From contig NZ_CP074406.1 in NCBI RefSeq assembly GCF_018388425.1, forward strand, positions 310,001-374,000: 64,000 nt of DNA, read 5' to 3'. Below the pieces are notes generated by a model. That model did no database searches. It was not told where the DNA came from and saw nothing but the letters and a program-made list of their open reading frames with translations. This stretch comes from Nocardioides faecalis (GTDB lineage Bacteria; Actinomycetota; Actinomycetes; Propionibacteriales; Nocardioidaceae). Numbering within the stretch: the first letter of the stretch is position 1; every line of letters begins with the position of its first letter. Shown piece by piece: positions 58,562-64,000 of this stretch. A program made the translations under genes and the position numbers.

Positions 58562-59611
58562 ATGAGTGTGCCCTCTGCCGAACCTCCCCGGATGATCGAC
58601 TGGGACCTGGCCATCTCGCTCGGCTCCCGGCTCGCTGGCGAGGGGCCGGTGGTGAGCCGGGCGGAGGCCGCCGACGCGGTCGCCGAGCTGCGTGCCGGGG
58701 CGCACCGCTCGACCGGTCTGGTCCGTGACTTCACCGGCCTCGACGCGCCTGCGGGCACGGCGCCGATCCTCGTGGTCGACCGCCCGGGCTGGGTGCAGGC
58801 GAACGCCGAGGGCTTCGAGGCCGCGAGCCGGCACATGGTCGCCAAGCTGGCCGCGGAGAAGCCGCCGAGCCGGATCGGGCAGGCGGTGGGCTCCAAGGTC
58901 ACCGGTGCCGAGGTGGGCGGCCTGCTGGGCTTCCTGGCGGGCAAGGTGCTCGGCCAGTTCGACCCCTTCCACGAGCCGCACGGCCGGCTGCTGCTGGTGG
59001 CCCCCAACGTGATGCACATCGAGCGCGAGCTCGACGTCGACCCGCACGACTTCCGGCTCTGGGTGTGCCTGCACGAGGAGACGCACCGCGTGCAGTTCAC
59101 CGCGGTGCCCTGGATGCGGGAGCACCTGTTCTCCGAGATCCGCGCGATCAGCGACGCGGTGGAGCCCGGCGGCTTCCTCGAGGGCGGCCTCGAGCGGCTG
59201 CTCGAGGCGGCCAAGGCCGGCCGCAAGGGCGGCAGCATCGTGGAGATGTTCTCCTCGCCTGAGCAGCGCGAGGTGCTGGACCGCGTGACCGGGATGATGT
59301 CGCTGCTGGAGGGCCACGCCGACGTGGTCATGGACGACGTCGGGCCGACCGTCATCCCCAGCGTCGCGCAGATCCGCGCCCGCTTCACCCAGCGCCGCAA
59401 GGGCCTGGGCACCCTCGACCGGCTGCTGCGCCGCCTGCTGGGCATCGAGGCCAAGATGGCGCAGTACCGCGACGGCGCGCACTTCGTGCGGTCCGTCGTC
59501 GACAAGGTCGGCATGGAGGAGTTCAACGCCGTGTGGGCCGGGCCGGAGAACCTGCCCGCCAAGGCGGAGCTGGCCGACCCGGAGTCCTGGGTCCGCCGCG
59601 TGCTGGGCTGA
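58562..59611 (+). CDS. Zincin-like metalloprotease family protein (DUF2342)
   Basis: 349-aa protein of the actinobacterial coenzyme F420-biosynthesis-associated / DUF2342 family, with the zinc motif HEETH in WVCLHEETHRVQF (about residues 169-181) and a distal glutamate in LLEGHADVVMDDVG. The same gene (Rv3626c) follows dacB and precedes tilS in mycobacteria. Substrate unknown. TAGGCT (58550-58555) ends 6 nt before the ATG: leaderless start. Confidence 0.9.
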   Translation: MSVPSAEPPRMIDWDLAISLGSRLAGEGPVVSRAEAADAVAELRAGAHRSTGLVRDFTGLDAPAGTAPILVVDRPGWVQANAEGFEAASRHMVAKLAAEKPPSRIGQAVGSKVTGAEVGGLLGFLAGKVLGQFDPFHEPHGRLLLVAPNVMHIERELDVDPHDFRLWVCLHEETHRVQFTAVPWMREHLFSEIRAISDAVEPGGFLEGGLERLLEAAKAGRKGGSIVEMFSSPEQREVLDRVTGMMSLLEGHADVVMDDVGPTVIPSVAQIRARFTQRRKGLGTLDRLLRRLLGIEAKMAQYRDGAHFVRSVVDKVGMEEFNAVWAGPENLPAKAELADPESWVRRVLG

Positions 59612-59629
59612 GCCGGACCGGAGCAACCG

Positions 59630-60670
59630 ATGGGCCTGCACCCGGCGGTCGCCGCGGTCCGCGCCGGCGTGCGCGCCACCCTCACCGAGACGCCGGGCGT
59701 GGCCGCGGGCGGCAGGGTGCTGGTCGCCTGCTCCGGCGGCGCCGACTCGCTGGCGCTGCTGTCGGCGACCGTGTTCGAGGCAGGCCGCGCCGGCCTGCGG
59801 GTGGTCGGGGCGACCGTGGACCACGGGCTGCAGCCCGGCTCCGCCGAGCACGCCCACCGGGTGGTCGCCCAGATGGCCGGCCTCGGCGCCGACGAGACCG
59901 CCTCGGCGCGGGTGCACGTCGACGACGCCGGCCTCGGTCCGGAGGCCGCCGCCCGCCGGGCGCGGTACGACGTCCTGGAGCAGATGCGCGCGCACTTCTC
60001 GGCAGCCCTGGTCCTGCTCGGCCACACCCGCGACGACCAGGCCGAGACGGTGCTGCTCGGCCTGACCCGAGGCTCCGGTGCCCGCAGCCTGGCCGGCATG
60101 CGCCGCGGCTTCGACCACTACGCGCGTCCGCTGCTCGACGTCGCCCGCGCCGACACCGTCGCCGCCTGCCTGGCCGAGGGCATCGAGTACTGGGACGACC
60201 CGCACAACGACGACCCGGGCTTCACCCGGGTGCGTGTCCGGCGTCGTGTGCTGCCGATGCTGGAGGCCGAGCTCGGCCCCGGCGTGGCGGCCACGCTGGC
60301 CCGGACCGCCGACCAGGTCCGCGCCGACGTGGAGGCCCTCGACGCGATCGCCCGGGCACGCTACGACGAGCTGGCCGCCTCGACGCCCGCCGGCGACACG
60401 GCCGACGACGCCGACGACGGGGCCGGGGCCGGGGTGAGCCTGCCGGTGGCCGAGCTCGCCGCCGCCCCGCCGGCGATCGCGACCCGGGTGCTGCGGCTGG
60501 CCGCGCTGGCCGCCGGCGCCCGCGACGCCGAGCTGTTCCACGTGCACGTCACCGCGCTGCACGGGCTGGTCACCGGACGGGTGCGCGGGGAGGTCCAGCT
60601 GCCGGGTCACACCACGGCCTACCGACGTGACGGCCACCTCCGGTTCCGCCCGACGGCTGTGGCAGGCTGA
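59630..60670 (+). CDS. tilS: tRNA(Ile)-lysidine synthetase
   Basis: 346 aa. PP-loop ATP pyrophosphatase motif SGGADS (35-40) and GHTRDDQAETVLLGLTRGSG, the TilS signature, then EYWDDPHNDDPGFTRVRVRR. It modifies C34 of the AUA-reading tRNA-Ile to lysidine, an essential step. Shorter than E. coli TilS because the C-terminal domain is reduced, as is usual in actinobacteria. GGAG lies 7-8 nt before ATG 59630, and hpt follows at 5 bp. Confidence 0.95.
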   Translation: MGLHPAVAAVRAGVRATLTETPGVAAGGRVLVACSGGADSLALLSATVFEAGRAGLRVVGATVDHGLQPGSAEHAHRVVAQMAGLGADETASARVHVDDAGLGPEAAARRARYDVLEQMRAHFSAALVLLGHTRDDQAETVLLGLTRGSGARSLAGMRRGFDHYARPLLDVARADTVAACLAEGIEYWDDPHNDDPGFTRVRVRRRVLPMLEAELGPGVAATLARTADQVRADVEALDAIARARYDELAASTPAGDTADDADDGAGAGVSLPVAELAAAPPAIATRVLRLAALAAGARDAELFHVHVTALHGLVTGRVRGEVQLPGHTTAYRRDGHLRFRPTAVAG

Positions 60671-60675
60671 GCGCC

Positions 60676-61227
60676 ATGGACTCAGCGGACATCCGGGACG
60701 ACCTCGTCGAGGTGCTCTTCACCGAGGCGCAGATCCAGGAGCGCATCGGCGAGATGGCCGCGGAGATCAGCCGCGACTACGAGGGCAAGGACCTGGTCAT
60801 CGTCGGCGTGCTCCGTGGGGCCGTGATGGTGATGGCTGACCTCTCTAGGGCGCTGCACCGCCACGTCGAGATGGACTGGATGGCCGTGTCGTCGTACGGC
60901 TCGGGCACGAAGTCCTCGGGCGTCGTGCGGATCCTCAAGGACCTCGACGCCGACATCAGCGGCCGGCACGTGCTGATCGTCGACGAGATCATCGACACCG
61001 GCCTGACCCTGTCGTGGCTGACCTCGAACCTGAGCTCGCGCGGCCCGGCGAGCGTGGAGATCGCCACCCTGCTGCGCAAGCCCGAGGCGCTGCAGATGCC
61101 GATCGAGGCCAAGTACGTCGGCTGGGACATCCCGAACGAGTTCGTCGTGGGCTACGGCCTCGACTACCGCGAGCGCTACCGCAACCTGCGCGACATCGGC
61201 ACCCTCGCGCCGTCCGTCTACTCCTGA
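60676..61227 (+). CDS. hpt: Hypoxanthine phosphoribosyltransferase
   Basis: 183-aa purine-salvage enzyme that makes IMP/GMP from bases and PRPP. The PRPP loop is LIVDEIIDTGLTLSWL (acidic pair DE-DTG), with the flexible loop MDWMAVSSYGSGTKSSG and the specificity residues near KYVGWDIPNEFVVGYGLDY. CAGGCT (60663-60668), 7 nt before the ATG, could give a leaderless start in addition to readthrough from tilS. tilS-hpt-ftsH-folE is a common bacterial order. Confidence 0.96.
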   Translation: MDSADIRDDLVEVLFTEAQIQERIGEMAAEISRDYEGKDLVIVGVLRGAVMVMADLSRALHRHVEMDWMAVSSYGSGTKSSGVVRILKDLDADISGRHVLIVDEIIDTGLTLSWLTSNLSSRGPASVEIATLLRKPEALQMPIEAKYVGWDIPNEFVVGYGLDYRERYRNLRDIGTLAPSVYS

Positions 61228-61321
61228 TCCGATCCAGGCTCCTGGGAACTCGGGGAGCGGATCGCTCGTTGTCAGTCGGGGCACGCTCCGGGGCCGATCG
61301 GGGTGTCGAGGCGTGGCCACC

Positions 61322-61340
61322 ACCGGGCGGAGCGCCCGGT
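61322..61340 (+). terminator. Hairpin in the hpt-ftsH gap
   Basis: ACCGGGCG / CGCCCGGT, a perfect 8-bp stem with a GAG loop, 94 bp after the hpt stop. It is followed by ACCGGACAGAATATGG, not a T-run. It may end the hpt transcript or lie in the ftsH promoter region, where CAGAAT and TACCGT are possible -10 boxes. Confidence 0.4.
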
Positions 61341-61414
61341 ACCGGACAGAATATGGCTCGGGTCGGCCGTGTACCGTCGACTGACCGGGATCGTGGATTG
61401 GGGAGCGGAAGTCA

Positions 61415-63469
61415 GTGAAGCGCGTTTTCAGGGGCCCTTGGCTCTGGATCGTGGTGGCGGTGTTCGCCGTCGTCCTCGCACTGCAGCTCCTCGCGCCCGG
61501 AGGCGGGTACGACGAGGTGCCGACCTCGCAGATGGCCAAGTACATCGAGAAGGGTGAGGTCAAGGACATCACCTTCATCGACGGGGACCAGGCCATCGAG
61601 GCCACCCTCGACAAGGGTGTCCGCGACGGCGGCGACAAGGTGATGTCGTACTACATCAACGGCCAGCAGGAGACCCTGCTCGCCGCGGTCGACAAGCAGC
61701 TGGCCTCCGGCGGGATCGAGAAGTCGAACTCGAAGAACCCCCAGCCCAGCCTGTTCGGCTCCATCCTGGCCACGCTGCTGCCGTTCGCCCTGATCATCCT
61801 GCTGTTCATCTTCTTGATGAACAACGTCCAGGGCGGTGGCCGGGGTGTCATGCAGTTCGGCAAGTCCAAGGCCAAGATGATCACCAAGGACATGCCGAAG
61901 ACCACGTTCGCCGACGTCGCGGGCTGCGACGAGGCGATCGAGGAGCTCGGGGAGATCAAGGAGTTCCTCGCCGAGCCCGCCAAGTTCCAGGCCGTCGGCG
62001 CCAAGATCCCCAAGGGCGTGCTGCTCTACGGCCCGCCCGGAACCGGCAAGACCCTGCTCGCCCGCGCCGTCGCCGGCGAGGCGGGCGTGCCCTTCTACTC
62101 CATCTCCGGCTCCGACTTCGTCGAGATGTTCGTCGGTGTCGGTGCCTCCCGCGTGCGCGACCTGTTCGAGCAGGCCAAGGAGAACGCCCCCGCGATCGTC
62201 TTCATCGACGAGATCGACGCCGTCGGCCGCCACCGCGGCGCCGGCATGGGCGGCGGTCACGACGAGCGCGAGCAGACCCTCAACCAGCTCCTCGTCGAGA
62301 TGGACGGCTTCGACGTGCGCGGCGGCGTCATCCTGATCGCGGCCACCAACCGGCCCGACGTGCTCGACCCCGCGCTGCTGCGCCCGGGTCGCTTCGACCG
62401 CCAGATCCAGGTCGACGCCCCCGACCTGTCGGGCCGCAAGCGGATCCTCGAGGTCCACTCCCGGGGCAAGCCGCTGTACTCCGACGTCGACCTCCTCTCG
62501 GTCGCTCGGCGCACCCCCGGCTTCTCCGGCGCCGACCTGGCCAACGTGCTCAACGAGGCCGCGCTGCTCACCGCGCGCAACAACGAGAAGGTCATCACCG
62601 CCGCCACCCTGGACGAGGCGATCGACCGGGTCATCGCGGGTCCGCAGCGTCGTACCCGGTTGATGACGGAGAACGAGAAGCTGATCACCGCCTACCACGA
62701 GGGCGGCCACGCCCTCGTCGCGGCGGCGCTCCCGGGCACGGACCCGGTCCACAAGATCACGATCCTGCCGCGCGGGCGGGCGCTGGGCTACACGATGGTG
62801 CTGCCCGACGAGGACAAGTACTCGCAGACCCGCAGCGAGATGCTCGACAAGCTCGCCTACATGCTGGGCGGCCGGGCCGCGGAGGAGATGGTCTTCCACG
62901 ACCCGACCACCGGCGCCGGCAACGACATCGAGAAGGCCACCAACCTGGCCCGGGCGATGGTCACCCAGTACGGCATGACCGAGAAGCTGGGTGCGATCAA
63001 GCTCGGCGACTCCAACTCCGAGCCGTTCCTGGGCCGCGACATGGGCCACCAGCGCAACTACTCCGAGGACGTCGCCGCCACGATCGACGACGAGACCAAG
63101 AAGCTGCTCGCGACGGCCCACCAGGAGGCGTTCGACATCCTGGTGGAGAACCGCGACGTGCTCGACCAGCTCGTCCTCGAGCTGCTCGACAAGGAGACCC
63201 TGGACAAGGCCGAGGTCGCCGAGATCTTCACGCCGCTGCGGCTGCGGCCGCGCCGTCCGGCCTGGACCGGCTCCCCGACCCGGGTGCCCTCGGACATCCC
63301 GCCGGTGGAGATCCCCGAGGAGATCCGCCGCCGGGCGCAGAACGGCGTCAGCGGCTCCCGCGACGCCGGGCAGGTGCTCACGCCGCCGGGTCCCTCCGGT
63401 GACGTGCACGGCGGCACCCCGGTCGCGCCGCCGACGTCCAACGACGTGCCGCCGACTGCGGGCGCCTGA
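61415..63469 (+). CDS. ftsH: ATP-dependent membrane zinc metalloprotease FtsH
   Basis: 684-aa AAA+ protease that degrades damaged or unassembled membrane proteins. Two transmembrane helices (about 9-26 and 116-136) enclose a small extracytoplasmic domain. The AAA domain has Walker A GPPGTGKT (206-213), Walker [12 protein letters not shown] and the [23 protein letters not shown]. The zinc site is H428-E-G-G-H432 (HExxH kept), and the third ligand is in the segment ending GAGNDIEKA. The C-terminus is Pro-rich. GTG 61415 has GGGGAGCGG upstream. Confidence 0.97.
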   Translation: MKRVFRGPWLWIVVAVFAVVLALQLLAPGGGYDEVPTSQMAKYIEKGEVKDITFIDGDQAIEATLDKGVRDGGDKVMSYYINGQQETLLAAVDKQLASGGIEKSNSKNPQPSLFGSILATLLPFALIILLFIFLMNNVQGGGRGVMQFGKSKAKMITKDMPKTTFADVAGCDEAIEELGEIKEFLAEPAKFQAVGAKIPKGVLLYGPPGTGKTLLARAVAGEAGVPFYSISGSDFVEMFVGVGASRVRDLFEQAKENAPAIVFIDEIDAVGRHRGAGMGGGHDEREQTLNQLLVEMDGFDVRGGVILIAATNRPDVLDPALLRPGRFDRQIQVDAPDLSGRKRILEVHSRGKPLYSDVDLLSVARRTPGFSGADLANVLNEAALLTARNNEKVITAATLDEAIDRVIAGPQRRTRLMTENEKLITAYHEGGHALVAAALPGTDPVHKITILPRGRALGYTMVLPDEDKYSQTRSEMLDKLAYMLGGRAAEEMVFHDPTTGAGNDIEKATNLARAMVTQYGMTEKLGAIKLGDSNSEPFLGRDMGHQRNYSEDVAATIDDETKKLLATAHQEAFDILVENRDVLDQLVLELLDKETLDKAEVAEIFTPLRLRPRRPAWTGSPTRVPSDIPPVEIPEEIRRRAQNGVSGSRDAGQVLTPPGPSGDVHGGTPVAPPTSNDVPPTAGA

Positions 63470-63483
63470 CGGGGAGCCTGACG

Positions 63484-64000
63484 ATGACCGATCGCATCTC
63501 CCTGCCCGAACCCGGCGCCCCGGTGGCCGAGTTCGACCACGACCGGGCGGCCGCGGCCGTCCGCGAGCTGCTGTTCGCGATGGGTGAGGACCCCGATCGA
63601 GAGGGCCTGCGCGACACCCCCGCCCGGGTCGCCCGGGCGTACGCCGAGCTCACCTCCGGCCTGCGGATGGGCGCCGAGGACGTCCTCACCACGACCTTCG
63701 ACCTGGGCCACGACGAGATGGTGCTGGTCCGCGACATCGAGCTGTGGTCGATGTGCGAGCACCACCTCGTGCCGTTCACCGGCGTCGCGCACGTCGGCTA
63801 CATCCCGGCGGAGTCCGGCAAGATCACCGGCCTGTCGAAGCTCGCCCGACTCGTCGACGTCTTCGCCAAGCGCCCGCAGGTCCAGGAGCGGCTGACCACC
63901 CAGGTCGCGGACTCCCTGATGGAGATCCTGGAGGCGCGCGGCGTCATCGTCGTCATCGAGGCCGAGCACCTGTGCATGACCATGCGCGGCGTGCGCAAGG
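63484..64000 (+). CDS. folE: GTP cyclohydrolase I (3' end outside window)
   Basis: First step of folate/pterin synthesis: GTP to dihydroneopterin triphosphate. 172 codons are present. The zinc ligands C91 and H94 are in [10 protein letters not shown], the third in [10 protein letters not shown] (about C163), with [10 protein letters not shown] and [22 protein letters not shown] as family signatures. ATG 63484 follows the ftsH stop by 14 bp with a GGGGAG site, so it is in an operon with ftsH. Only the last few residues are missing. Confidence 0.96.
   Translation, partial: MTDRISLPEPGAPVAEFDHDRAAAAVRELLFAMGEDPDREGLRDTPARVARAYAELTSGLRMGAEDVLTTTFDLGHDEMVLVRDIELWSMCEHHLVPFTGVAHVGYIPAESGKITGLSKLARLVDVFAKRPQVQERLTTQVADSLMEILEARGVIVVIEAEHLCMTMRGVRK

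Noticed and set aside
61228-61414. Small gene between hpt and ftsH
   Set aside because: The 187-bp gap has no start with a ribosome site and codon-like composition; it fits a terminator plus promoter region.
62696-62712. FtsH active site HEGGH instead of HEAGH as a defect
   Set aside because: The HExxH zinc motif is intact; the x positions tolerate Gly and the rest of FtsH is canonical.

Overview
The window is about 64 kb of very GC-rich DNA from an actinobacterium, most likely of the Nocardioides / Propionibacteriales type (inference). The signs are near-exclusive G/C third codon positions, a WhiB-family regulator, a WXG100 / type VII secretion locus, actinobacterial signature proteins (YbaB-RecR-DUF5063 block, MarP, DUF2342 zincin) and many TANNNT -10 boxes placed 6-7 nt before a start codon (leaderless transcripts). 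As I recall the Mycobacterium tuberculosis map, the backbone follows its Rv3609c-Rv3721c gene order: dnaX, ybaB, recR, ask, asd, metallophosphoesterase, ponA2, whiB4, two ArsA-like ATPases, a 50-aa DUF4177 gene, ridA, MBL hydrolase, crp, nth, TlpA-like, NUDIX, marP, and later ppa, dacB, zincin, tilS, hpt, ftsH, folE. No transposase, integrase, phage gene or CRISPR array was seen.

Layout. 1-4.6 kb: the 5' part of a long-form GAPDH, a MarR regulator, a KstD-like flavoprotein and a YibE/F membrane protein. 4.5-15.3 kb: a compact type VII secretion locus with eccC on the minus strand and eccD1, two WXG100 genes, eccD2, eccB and a mycosin on the plus strand; the mycosin has lost its catalytic serine. 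15.4-22.3 kb: tRNA-Ser, SRP RNA, dnaX-ybaB-recR-DUF5063 and the ask-asd lysine/threonine operon. 22.3-30.4 kb: tRNA-Pro, a metallophosphoesterase, YqeY, a class A PBP, WhiB4-like, and the ArsA pair. 30.4-33.8 kb: a flavoprotein-SDR-SRPBCC cassette that interrupts the mycobacterial order. 33.8-41.8 kb: DUF4177-ridA-NUDIX-MBL, an MFS transporter, crp, and the coupled nth-tlpA-nudL-marP run. 41.8-48.3 kb: a catabolic cluster (enoyl-CoA hydratase, MpaB-like oxygenase, old-yellow-enzyme, reductase, SDR, MBL) with two operators of the KstR type. 48.3-52.3 kb: a TPP riboswitch and thiBPQ. 52.3-56.2 kb: PAP2, acyl-CoA oxidase-like protein, methyltransferase. 56.3-64 kb: ppa, dacB, zincin, tilS, hpt, ftsH and the start of folE.

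The most unusual content is non-coding or degenerate: (i) a pseudo-mycosin in the secretion locus; (ii) intergenic arrays built on a strict 22-bp period, two of which switch orientation in the middle and could form very long hairpins; (iii) two copies of a 62-bp palindromic intergenic element; (iv) a heptamer GTACGAC/GTCGTAC, seen about 50 times, often at the cost of rare codons; and (v) KstR-like palindromes lying on leaderless promoters. All functional calls are from reading the sequence; no database search was run.
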